DNA of 5,015 nucleotides, taken from positions 1-5,015 of the forward strand of contig JBDKLF010000011.1 of the NCBI GenBank assembly GCA_039795755.1, written 5' to 3'. Source of the stretch: JANNXY01 sp039795755 (GTDB taxonomy: Bacteria; Patescibacteriota; Minisyncoccia; Phycocordibacterales; CAIZIN01). The notes beneath the pieces were generated by a model. It did no database searches. It was not told the DNA's origin and was given only the letters and a program-made list of their open reading frames with translations. A program made the translations under genes and the position numbers. Shown here piece after piece: positions 1-5,015 of the stretch (position 1 is the first letter of the stretch; each line of letters opens with the position of its first letter).

Positions 1-288
1 TACAATCAATCGATAATCAACATTTCCTGCATACCCACCTTTCTCCACTTGAACAATTGGCTCAGATACACCGAAAAGGTTAATTCTTCGTTCGATTACC
101 TCTCGCAATGCATCCATCGTATCGTCAACATTTGAAGTAACTTTTGATACATCTGCTTGATAAGTAAGATGTGTTCCACCGTTGAGATCAAGTCCCAATT
201 TGAAGCTATCCTGACCCTTGTATGTCCAATATCCAATCGCCCCACCTACTATTAATAATATAAACGCCCAAATCCTTATTTTCATCAT
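1..288 (-). CDS. secD: Protein translocase subunit SecD, N-terminal part (runs off left edge)
   Basis: SecD pairs with SecF in the inner membrane and uses proton motive force to pull proteins through and release them from the SecYEG channel. I translated 96 codons. A short Lys/Arg N-terminus leads into one membrane segment at about residues 5-21 (IWAFILLIVGGAIGYW). The family signature KLGLDLNGGTHLTYQ follows at about residues 30-44, and then the periplasmic P1 block EVIERRINLFGVSEPIVQVE near residues 63-82, matching the conserved RNRVNxLGVSEPxVQ region. The 3' two thirds or more lie outside the window. I chose the first of two tandem ATGs (288-286 and 285-283) because a perfect TATAAT lies 8 bases upstream. 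No Shine-Dalgarno is visible, so translation may be leaderless. The family assignment is firm; the choice between the two ATGs is open. Confidence 0.95.
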   Translation of the reverse strand, partial: MMKIRIWAFILLIVGGAIGYWTYKGQDSFKLGLDLNGGTHLTYQADVSKVTSNVDDTMDALREVIERRINLFGVSEPIVQVEKGGYAGNVDYRLIV

Positions 289-296
289 ATCGGGTG

Positions 297-302
297 ATTA
301 TA
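297..302 (-). promoter_or_regulatory. -10 box (TATAAT) of secD
   Basis: On the minus strand a perfect TATAAT ends 8 bases before the first secD ATG, so transcription would start at or within a base or two of the start codon. No good -35 is visible: the hexamer at 17-bp spacing reads CTGGTA. The fit is inferred from sequence only. Confidence 0.65.
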
Positions 303-329
303 CGCTTTTTGGTCTATTTTACCAGTAGC

Positions 330-370
330 GGAAGGCCTTCCTCTTTTATATAAAATCTCGGTTAATTAAC
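330..370. repeat. Three adjacent perfect palindromes between secD and the 58-aa ORF
   Basis: Three perfect palindromes follow each other: GGAAGGCCTTCC (330-341), TTTTATATAAAA (344-355) and GTTAATTAAC (361-370, including the stop codon of the 58-residue ORF). Relative to a secD transcript starting near 288, the GC-rich one lies at about -42 to -53 and the AT-rich one at about -56 to -67. These are positions where an activator site or UP-like element could sit. Neither has a T-run on the minus-strand downstream side, so they do not look like a terminator for the upstream genes. The remaining spacer, 289-329, holds only the secD promoter. Confidence 0.5.
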
Positions 371-538
371 CCACCGAGTTCGAGCTTCATGCTCTGAAAG
401 AGCCCTCTGCCAACGGGATGCATCTAATGGTTCGCGAACCGCATTGCAAAACCATTCACGGAAATTCTCATATGCTTCTTCCGTTTCAAAAAGTGGCTCT
501 CCTGGATCGTTAGGAAGTAGTTGAAGTTCTTTGGACAT
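362..538 (-). CDS. Small hypothetical protein, 58 aa
   Basis: This complete small reading frame runs from ATG to TAA and lies between the sugar-phosphate transferase and secD on the same strand. The protein is soluble and hydrophilic, with no membrane segment or signal peptide. It begins MSKELQLLPNDPGEPLFETE, continues with an acidic/aromatic helix-like stretch (EEAYENFREWFCNAV, about residues 20-34), and ends in a basic, Trp-containing helix-like tail (SRWQRALSEHEARTRWVN, residues 41-58). It contains one Cys (residue 31) and three Trp (29, 43, 56). Support for coding is the tidy fit 14 bases after the upstream gene, a TATAAT 13 bases before the ATG, and a weak SD-like AAAGAG about 6 bases before it. 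I do not recognise the family and assign no function. Confidence 0.6.
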   Translation of the reverse strand: MSKELQLLPNDPGEPLFETEEAYENFREWFCNAVREPLDASRWQRALSEHEARTRWVN

Positions 539-551
539 ATAATCTCTTTAT

Positions 552-557
552 ATTATA
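552..557 (-). promoter_or_regulatory. -10 box (TATAAT) of the 58-aa ORF
   Basis: A perfect minus-strand TATAAT overlaps the stop codon (553-555) of the upstream transferase and ends 13 bases before the ATG of the 58-residue ORF. It predicts a leader of about 5-8 bases. The surrounding DNA is very AT-rich, so a chance match is possible. The small gene could also be transcribed by read-through from the transferase. Confidence 0.45.
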
Positions 558-1890
558 TACCACTTCGTGACATCAATGTCTTGATAGTCTGTAGGGCAAT
601 TTTTATATCCAAGAAGAATGATCGATTCTTGATGTAATAGAAATCAAATGAAATCTTTACTCGTGTCTCCTCTACCCCCGGCTTGAACTTCGGTACTAAC
701 GTCTGATGCATTTGTGCCCAACCAGAAAGTCCTGGCTTGAGTAAATGTCTCACATTGTAATAAGGAATCTCTTTCTCATAGAGCTTCACATATTCTGGCA
801 TTTCAGGACGTGGACCAATGAGAGAAATATCCCCTTTCAGTACATTAATAATCTGAGGGAGCTCATCGATTCGTGATGCTCGTAAGAATTTACCAATTTT
901 GGTGACATATTTCTCACCATTCTCATTTACACCTTCAGACATACTTCTGAACTTGAGAATATGAATCGGCTTATTATTCTTACCAACACGTTCTTGAGTA
1001 AAGAATATTGGACCCTTATCATCGAATCGTATTGCAAGGTAAGCAAAGAGATAAAACGGAAGCGACACGAGGAATAACGGTACCGCGATTACCAGATCCA
1101 TCACTCGCTTGATTGCATCGTAGGTGGTCTTTGGAGCAATTGAAATATGTTCAATAAACCAGTTATCCTTAACAATTGAAAGTGGAATACGATCAAAGAT
1201 ATCTTCATATACTTTGTGTAAGTCCACAAAACGCACTTTAGAAAACATAAGATTGTAGAAATGCTTCATGAGTGGATCAACCTTTTCATTCTGAAGGTCA
1301 ACCACCATAAGGGTCACATCTTCGGTATACACCTTCTCCAAAACTTCTTTTTGAAAATCAATAGTATCTGAACAATTAAGATCAAGACATGCAACAAAGA
1401 CAAATCCGTAACGAGGATTGTGATTTACTTCATTATACAAATCTTTGAGCTCATCACCTGAGCCAATAATAATTGCTCGTTCTTTGACTGGAGTTGAAAT
1501 GATTGCAATACCTCTCGTTCTCCATAATACAAGTAATCCGAATGAAACCAAGAGATAGATAAAGAGTGTAATCTTTGGGGTCACATTGAAATGTGGAATA
1601 AGATAAAAGAACGCAATCGCGAGCCCACTATTGATAAGTTGCGCATTGAATATAAGAATGGAAATTTTGCTCTTGAGAAGACTGGTATGCTTCTCGTATA
1701 ATCCTGCAATAAAGAACACTACTGCCCACAATATCCAAATGAGCACAAATGGTTCCATATGTTCACGAATGCTCAAAAACGTTGGAAAATCAAGGTTTCT
1801 GAGCAACAATGCTAACACGAGTGATACAAAAAAGACCACAATATCGCCGACAAAAAGAAGCACACTTTCTTTCTTATATGGTAGTATCAT
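553..1890 (-). CDS. Polyprenyl-phosphate sugar-1-phosphate transferase (WbaP/WcaJ-type), 446 aa
   Basis: Enzymes of this family start glycan assembly by moving a sugar-1-phosphate from a UDP-sugar to undecaprenyl phosphate at the cytoplasmic membrane face. Four N-terminal membrane segments lie at about residues 9-31, 48-66, 78-99 and 105-123. A Rossmann-like regulatory domain follows, with GSG at 143-145. The C-terminal bacterial sugar transferase domain starts with a broken re-entrant helix (about 262-289, with Pro271 and Pro278). It continues with KFRSM (313-317), SRIDELPQ containing the catalytic Asp342-Glu343 pair, GPRPE (359-363) and KPGLSGWAQ (385-393). Domain order and length are those of a complete, intact member. 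An in-frame ATG at 1968 would overlap the divergent gene by 72 bases and add non-homologous sequence, so I start at 1890, just before the first membrane helix. The sugar (Gal, Glc or an amino sugar) cannot be told. Confidence 0.93.
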   Translation of the reverse strand: MILPYKKESVLLFVGDIVVFFVSLVLALLLRNLDFPTFLSIREHMEPFVLIWILWAVVFFIAGLYEKHTSLLKSKISILIFNAQLINSGLAIAFFYLIPHFNVTPKITLFIYLLVSFGLLVLWRTRGIAIISTPVKERAIIIGSGDELKDLYNEVNHNPRYGFVFVACLDLNCSDTIDFQKEVLEKVYTEDVTLMVVDLQNEKVDPLMKHFYNLMFSKVRFVDLHKVYEDIFDRIPLSIVKDNWFIEHISIAPKTTYDAIKRVMDLVIAVPLFLVSLPFYLFAYLAIRFDDKGPIFFTQERVGKNNKPIHILKFRSMSEGVNENGEKYVTKIGKFLRASRIDELPQIINVLKGDISLIGPRPEMPEYVKLYEKEIPYYNVRHLLKPGLSGWAQMHQTLVPKFKPGVEETRVKISFDFYYIKNRSFFLDIKIALQTIKTLMSRSGI

Positions 1891-1907
1891 AAGCACATGA
1901 ATACTAC
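1881..1907. promoter_or_regulatory. Divergent promoter dyad shared by the transferase and GT4 genes
   Basis: GTAGTAT (1881-1887) and its exact reverse complement ATACTAC (1901-1907) flank the 6-base gap between the two divergent ATGs. On each strand the arm gives a TAGTAT -10-like box (4 of 6 to consensus). It ends 9 bases before the plus-strand ATG and 10 bases before the minus-strand ATG. The plus-strand copy is also preceded by TGG, an extended -10 feature. An alternative plus-strand box is TATCAT at 1885-1890. Neither start has room for a ribosome binding site within a conventional leader, so both messages would be leaderless or nearly so. No clear -35 is present on either strand. The dyad could also be a repressor operator. 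Confidence 0.45.
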
Positions 1908-2994
1908 ACCAAATAAAAGGAAAAAGGTACTCCTCATGGTCACCAAATCCAATGCTGGCGGTGCACAAAAATACGTCTTTGATCTTGCTAGATCACTCCC
2001 CCATGACACATTCGAAGTAGTGGTTGCTGCTGGTGGAAATGGTTCCCTTATCCAACAATGTGCTTCGCTTGGCATTCGAACGATTTCTATCCCCTTTCTC
2101 GAGAGAGACATTTCATTGTTTAAAGAAATTAAAGCATTTTTTAGCATCATTACATTACTTCGAAAGGAGCAGCCAGACGTGGTACATCTCAATAGTCCAA
2201 AGATGGGAGGACTCGGTGGATTGGCTGCACGAATTACGGGAATCAAAAAGATTATCTACACAAGTCATGGATGGACATTTAATGAGGACAGACCTTGGTG
2301 GCAAAAAATCCTTATCAAAGTATTTTCTTGGATTATTGTCTCACTCTCAACAGCCACTATTACTATTTCAAAAACTGAATCCAAACAAGTATCCCATTGG
2401 CCTTTTATACAAAAGAAACTTGTGTCCATTCCACTTGGAATTGAACCCCCACATTTCTTATTAAGAGAGGCTGCTCGCAAAGCACTATTCACACTCGCTG
2501 GTACCAATGATCAAGGTCAACAACTCATATTCTCGATTGGGGAACTTACTACCAACAAAGGGTACTCATACGCTCTCGAAGCACTTAGACAATATTCAAA
2601 AGATTATGTTTACCTCATTGCAGGTACTGGAGAACTGGAAAATCAACTAAAAAATAATGTAACCTCATCTCCTCACCTCGACTCACGCGTGCATTTTCTT
2701 GGATATGTTTCTCAAGCTGCTCAATACATGGAAGGTGCGGATCTTCTCCTCCTCCCTTCAATCAAAGAAGGTGTTCCTTACGTATTACTTGAGGCTGCCT
2801 ACGCTGATATTCCCGTGATTGCAACTCATGTTGGCGGTATTAGTGAGATAGTGAGCCAAGCAACGATCACCAACCTTGTACCACCACACAGTTCAGCAGC
2901 ATTACTCAACGCACTTGAAGATCAGAGAGTGGTAGATTGTACTCAGTATACACTTGAAAAAATGGTAACAAATACCCTGGAGCATTACCTATAG
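1897..2994 (+). CDS. GT4-family glycosyltransferase (GT-B fold), 365 aa
   Basis: This is a retaining, nucleotide-sugar-dependent transferase that should act at the cytoplasmic membrane face, adding a sugar to a lipid-linked glycan. The N-terminal domain opens with strand KKVLLMVTK (9-17) and the loop NAGGAQKYVFDLA (19-31). HGWTFNEDRPWWQK (124-137) is typical of polysaccharide-cluster GT4 enzymes. The C-terminal domain has GELTTNKG (215-222), GTGEL (243-247), FLGYV (267-271) and the nucleotide-sugar site KEGVPYVLLEA with the EX7E pair Glu291/Glu299, followed by VIATHVGGISEIV (307-319). Glu216 stands where many members have Arg (GRL motif); the GEL form also occurs in the family. The ATG at 1897 is preferred over an internal ATG at 1936, which has an SD-like AAGG before it, because the later start would cut the first beta strand. 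Its position opposite the sugar-phosphate transferase fits a glycan assembly role. Confidence 0.92.
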   Translation: MNTTPNKRKKVLLMVTKSNAGGAQKYVFDLARSLPHDTFEVVVAAGGNGSLIQQCASLGIRTISIPFLERDISLFKEIKAFFSIITLLRKEQPDVVHLNSPKMGGLGGLAARITGIKKIIYTSHGWTFNEDRPWWQKILIKVFSWIIVSLSTATITISKTESKQVSHWPFIQKKLVSIPLGIEPPHFLLREAARKALFTLAGTNDQGQQLIFSIGELTTNKGYSYALEALRQYSKDYVYLIAGTGELENQLKNNVTSSPHLDSRVHFLGYVSQAAQYMEGADLLLLPSIKEGVPYVLLEAAYADIPVIATHVGGISEIVSQATITNLVPPHSSAALLNALEDQRVVDCTQYTLEKMVTNTLEHYL

Positions 2995-2998
2995 AGAA

Positions 2999-3013
2999 TG
3001 CTATACTATACCC
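2999..3013 (+). promoter_or_regulatory. Extended -10 promoter (TGC-TATACT) of the 3014-4297 unit
   Basis: TATACT at 3002-3007 differs from consensus at one base and is preceded directly by TGC, the extended -10 motif. It ends 6 bases before the ATG at 3014, so the predicted transcript begins at or next to the A of the start codon, a leaderless arrangement. It starts 5 bases after the stop codon of the glycosyltransferase gene. No -35 match is seen at normal spacing, as is common with extended -10 promoters. A 6-bp inverted repeat, AGCATT (2981-2986) and AATGCT (2997-3002), overlaps its upstream edge and might be an operator or chance. Confidence 0.6.
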
Positions 3014-3304
3014 ATGTCATTAGGAGTTGAATTTGAAGAATCAGAATTTATGAAAAAAAATAAACCAGTCAGTCATGGCGGGAGTATGACCACTACGCTC
3101 ATCAAGAATGGATGGGCTCATGATCAATCATCTGCTAACAAATTATTATTGTTTCTTGCAGTACTCATTATACTCGCAGCAGGTATTGTCTATTACCTTA
3201 CCATTGTCCGACCAAAAAATGTCCAGCAAGTTCGAATTCCTACTACCGTACTCAATCGCCTTTCCCCTGAACTACAAGCAAAGATAAAAGCCTCACAAAA
3301 ATAA
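3014..3304 (+). CDS. Small single-pass membrane protein, 96 aa, upstream of the pilin gene
   Basis: I do not recognise a named family. The protein has a hydrophilic N-terminal region of about 42 residues (MSLGVEFEESEF, then Lys-rich, then MTTTLIKNGWAHDQSSAN). One strong membrane helix follows at about residues 43-64 (KLLLFLAVLIILAAGIVYYL), and a short basic/amphipathic tail of about 32 residues ends in LSPELQAKIKASQK. There is no signal-peptidase site, no lipobox and no prepilin motif. The start at 3014 is set by the extended -10 box ending 6 bases before it; a Met at residue 13 is an alternative. Only 9 bases separate its stop from the prepilin ATG, so the two probably share a transcript. 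It may be a membrane partner of pilus assembly or display, but that rests on position alone. Confidence 0.75.
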   Translation: MSLGVEFEESEFMKKNKPVSHGGSMTTTLIKNGWAHDQSSANKLLLFLAVLIILAAGIVYYLTIVRPKNVQQVRIPTTVLNRLSPELQAKIKASQK

Positions 3305-3313
3305 TCTACATTC

Positions 3314-4297
3314 ATGACACATTTTTCTCATAACAACAAAAAAGGATTCACGTTGATTGAACTTCTTGTAGTAATTGCAATTATTGGACTACTCTCATCA
3401 ATTGTACTTGGAAGTCTCTCAAGTGCACGAACAAAAGCAAAAGCAGCAAAGGCACAAGCGGAACTAAACCAAATAAAACTAGTACTCGAACAATATAATA
3501 ATGAATACGGAGGATATCCTTATCCCGGATCAGGACTTTATTGTCTTGGAGGATCTTGTACCCTTGCTGGTGTAGCAGGAACAGAGCTTAATACTCTTTC
3601 TTTCAAATTAGATACAACGCCAACTATAAGCAACCTTGCTGCGACCGTTTATGATGTTTCTAAATACAAACAAGAAGATATAATTACAGTAAACGGAGTA
3701 ACATACAGTGGATATGTTTATGTTTCTTGCAGCAATCCAATTGTTTCAAGTAGTGCTACAAGTGGCTATGTATGTCCTGGAAATTCAGACGACACAGATG
3801 TCTCAATCATCACTCCTGTAGGAAACAGTGTAGATACAGCAAGTGCACGATCTAACTTCGTTCTTAGTTCATATGTAGCACCTACAAGCGGAAGTGATAG
3901 TGGATCAGATATTGGAGGTTCTGATGGTGGTTATACCGATACTGATGGAGACGGTGTAGCAGATAGTTATCCAGACAACTGTATCTATACTTACAATCCA
4001 GGTCAAGGAGATGCAAATCTGAATGGTATTGGTGATGCATGTGAAGGATCCGATGTAACAGATACTGATGGTGACGGGGTACCTGATTACGGAGATAATT
4101 GTCCAACAACATATAACAGTGACCAGTCAGATTACAATTACGATGGTATTGGTGATGCATGTCAGGGATCAAGTGTAGCTGACAGTGATGGCGACGGTAT
4201 TGCAGATAATATTGATAACTGTCCCTCAAGTTGGAACCCATCTCAAGATGATGCAGATGCTAATGGTGTTGGTGATGTCTGTCAGGGATCTTACTAA
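3314..4297 (+). CDS. Type IV prepilin-like protein with three C-terminal thrombospondin type-3 (Ca2+-binding) repeats, 327 aa
   Basis: The N-terminus is a textbook class III signal: an 11-residue leader ending KKG, prepilin-peptidase cleavage before F12, then FTLIELLVVIAIIGLLSSIV with the key Glu at mature position 5 (E16). A long amphipathic helix follows to about residue 62 (SSARTKAKAAKAQAELNQIK). A pilin-like globular region (about 63-185) contains Cys77, Cys82, Cys139 and Cys154, possibly two disulfides. A Ser/Gly/Asp linker (about 190-207) leads to three TSP3 repeats at 209-243, 250-283 and 290-323, each of form DxDGDGxxD...DNC...NGxGDxC. Such repeats bind Ca2+ through Asp side chains and are disulfide-linked in known proteins. 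The protein should therefore sit on the cell surface as a pilin or pseudopilin with a calcium-stabilised tip. No Shine-Dalgarno precedes the ATG; the best -10-like sequence (TAATCT, 3302-3307) is poor, so co-transcription with the gene in front is more likely. Confidence 0.92.
   Translation: MTHFSHNNKKGFTLIELLVVIAIIGLLSSIVLGSLSSARTKAKAAKAQAELNQIKLVLEQYNNEYGGYPYPGSGLYCLGGSCTLAGVAGTELNTLSFKLDTTPTISNLAATVYDVSKYKQEDIITVNGVTYSGYVYVSCSNPIVSSSATSGYVCPGNSDDTDVSIITPVGNSVDTASARSNFVLSSYVAPTSGSDSGSDIGGSDGGYTDTDGDGVADSYPDNCIYTYNPGQGDANLNGIGDACEGSDVTDTDGDGVPDYGDNCPTTYNSDQSDYNYDGIGDACQGSSVADSDGDGIADNIDNCPSSWNPSQDDADANGVGDVCQGSY
3938..4282 (+). repeat. Three tandem TSP3 repeats inside the pilin gene (about 120-bp period)
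   Basis: Units lie at 3938-4042, 4061-4162 and 4181-4282. Their 3' ends are spaced exactly 120 bases apart: the GGTATTGGTGATGCATGT segment recurs at 4025 and 4145, and a diverged copy lies at 4265. Unit 1 is one codon longer between the Asp-rich loop and its first Cys, giving a 123-base step. In every unit the two cysteines are 20 residues apart (223/243, 263/283, 303/323). DNA identity is high near the unit ends and lower in the middle. This suggests duplication followed by divergence, with the calcium-ligand Asp codons and Cys codons kept. Confidence 0.85.
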
Positions 4298-5015
4298 TTA
4301 AATATTTTCTACTTTGATAAGGTGACAGGTGCCAGAGGTACTTGTCGCCTTTTCTAATGGCAACATCTTGAGAAATATTGGCCATATATTATTGCTATAC
4401 TTTGAAGGAATACTAAAACGGTATTGTTGAACATTATTGTCTTTTCGACTATACGAATCATATGAAAGAAGATCAGTATCAATTCTAAGCTGCAAAACTC
4501 GAGCAAGGTAATCACACTCACCTTCTACCTCAAGTGTGATTAATCGCGGCTTATCAAAAAACAAAATAACAGATGATCCAGTCACACCATCAACTGTTCT
4601 CCAGCCGGTAGCATTAAAGAGTGATTTACCTTTTACAAAATCACCTTTGTGATAAACATCTGCAAGCTCAGACATGTTATTCAATCCAAGTCCTTTATCG
4701 GTGAGCGGAAAAAGACTTGGATGATTATCAGAAGTTGGCTTGGTCGCAAGATCAGTTTGCATACTTGTAACCCACAAACACATCACCGCAAGCACAATGA
4801 AAACCCTTACTACACTTGATTGAAAAGCCGACCTGCCAACATGAACCAATGTTACCATTACAAGCACCGAAAATACTGCTCCAAAATCAACCATATACCT
4901 ACTCGAAATACTAGGTGAATACAAGTAGAATCCACAGAGTAGCACTCCAGAGATTCCTATCCACACTAGTTGCTCACTCAACATGACTCGCCCATCCGCA
5001 CACTTGTGTCGCTTG
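4298..5015 (-). CDS. C-terminal part of a polytopic membrane protein with an exposed beta-rich domain (5' end outside window)
   Basis: The frame stays open through the right edge, so the gene probably begins outside. An ATG at 4984-4982 is a possible internal start only. Counting from that Met, there are three membrane helices at about residues 6-23, 30-49 and 58-75. A loop with SSRYMVDFGAVF (27-38) resembles the RY-x-x-DF pattern common in the last helices of GT-C-type glycosyltransferases and similar envelope proteins. After them comes a soluble domain of about 150 residues with NATGWRTVDG (124-133), an alternating strand SSVILFFDKPRLITLEVEG (137-155) and two cysteines (157 and 220), suggesting an extracytoplasmic beta-sandwich. 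The stop codon TAA (4300-4298) abuts the pilin stop. The function is not identified; a role in surface glycan or lipid modification is inferred from topology and neighbours only. Confidence 0.75.
   Translation of the reverse strand, partial: KRHKCADGRVMLSEQLVWIGISGVLLCGFYLYSPSISSRYMVDFGAVFSVLVMVTLVHVGRSAFQSSVVRVFIVLAVMCLWVTSMQTDLATKPTSDNHPSLFPLTDKGLGLNNMSELADVYHKGDFVKGKSLFNATGWRTVDGVTGSSVILFFDKPRLITLEVEGECDYLARVLQLRIDTDLLSYDSYSRKDNNVQQYRFSIPSKYSNNIWPIFLKMLPLEKATSTSGTCHLIKVENI
4319..4355 (+). terminator. Rho-independent terminator of the pilin unit, inside the convergent gene
   Basis: Beginning 21 bases after the pilin stop, 4319-4333 pairs with 4337-4351 as a continuous 15-bp stem closing an AGA loop, counting three G-U pairs (4323/4347, 4328/4342, 4331/4339). 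The right arm runs into TTTTCT (4350-4355). On the other strand the three G-U pairs become A-C mismatches, so the hairpin should work mainly for plus-strand transcripts. The T-run is short, so efficiency may be moderate. Confidence 0.7.

Noticed and set aside
330..355. GGAAGGCCTTCC followed by TCTTTT as a plus-strand terminator
   Set aside because: No plus-strand gene ends upstream of it in the window, and the palindrome can form only a 4-bp stem with a 4-base loop.
1631..1900. Plus-strand 89-codon open frame opposite the transferase
   Set aside because: It is antisense to a well-supported coding region, has low-complexity Ser/Thr/Asn composition, and shows no family features.
1924..1938. 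Internal GT4 start at ATG 1936 with an SD-like AAGG 8 bases upstream
   Set aside because: Starting there would remove KKVLL of the first beta strand, which GT4 enzymes need. The AAGG is explained by the Lys-Arg-Lys-Lys codons.
1891..1968. Extended N-terminus (26 extra residues) for the minus-strand sugar-phosphate transferase, starting at ATG 1968
   Set aside because: It would overlap 72 bases of the divergent GT4 gene, and the added residues do not look like family sequence. Met at 1890 places the first membrane helix where the family has it.
2981..3002. AGCATT...AATGCT inverted repeat as a terminator of the GT4 gene
   Set aside because: The stem is only 6 bp with a 10-base loop, there is no T-run after it, and it overlaps the next promoter. 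At most it is a weak operator candidate.
3882..4241. Minus-strand 119-codon open frame rich in His, Tyr and Gln
   Set aside because: It is the shadow of the Asp/Gly/Ser-rich TSP3 repeat region read backwards; its repetitive His-Gln-Tyr composition follows from that.
3938..4282. 120-bp periodic repeat as a CRISPR-like or mobile repeat
   Set aside because: The period is in frame, encodes TSP3 units and is confined to one gene; there are no short identical repeats with unique spacers.

Overview
The window is compact, standard-code bacterial DNA of moderate to low GC. It carries six protein genes on both strands with almost no spacing, and no RNA genes, insertion sequences or CRISPR arrays. Ribosome binding sites are weak or absent, while consensus-like -10 boxes sit only about 6-13 bases in front of several start codons. 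Together with the short proteins and the envelope and pilin gene content, this suggests a Candidatus Patescibacteria / CPR (Parcubacteria-like) genome. The lineage is an inference from style and protein flavour, not from a marker gene.

Layout: 1-288 (-) is the N-terminal third or less of SecD, running off the left edge. A short intergenic stretch with three back-to-back perfect palindromes follows, then a 58-residue ORF of unknown function at 362-538 (-). At 553-1890 (-) lies a complete WbaP/WcaJ-type polyprenyl-phosphate sugar-1-phosphate transferase. Its start codon is 6 bases from that of a divergent GT4 glycosyltransferase (1897-2994, +). The two starts sit inside one dyad that seems to supply a -10 box for each gene. 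Next come a 96-residue single-TM protein (3014-3304, +) behind an extended -10 promoter, and, 9 bases later, a type IV prepilin-like protein (3314-4297, +) carrying three thrombospondin type-3 calcium-binding repeats. The pilin stop codon abuts the stop codon of a convergent multi-pass membrane protein (4298 to beyond 5015, -). The likely terminator of the pilin unit is a 15-bp hairpin buried in the coding sequence of that convergent gene.

Functionally this is a cell-surface neighbourhood. The sugar-phosphate transferase would load the first sugar onto a lipid carrier and the GT4 enzyme would extend it (glycan assembly). The pilin and its small TM partner would form an extracellular, probably Ca2+-stabilised, appendage or adhesin. 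SecD supports export. The right-edge membrane protein looks like the C-terminal end of a GT-C-type or similar polytopic protein with an exposed beta-rich domain.

The points most worth a second look are the pilin-TSP3 fusion, the shared divergent leaderless promoter dyad, and the strand-directional terminator hidden in the opposing gene.
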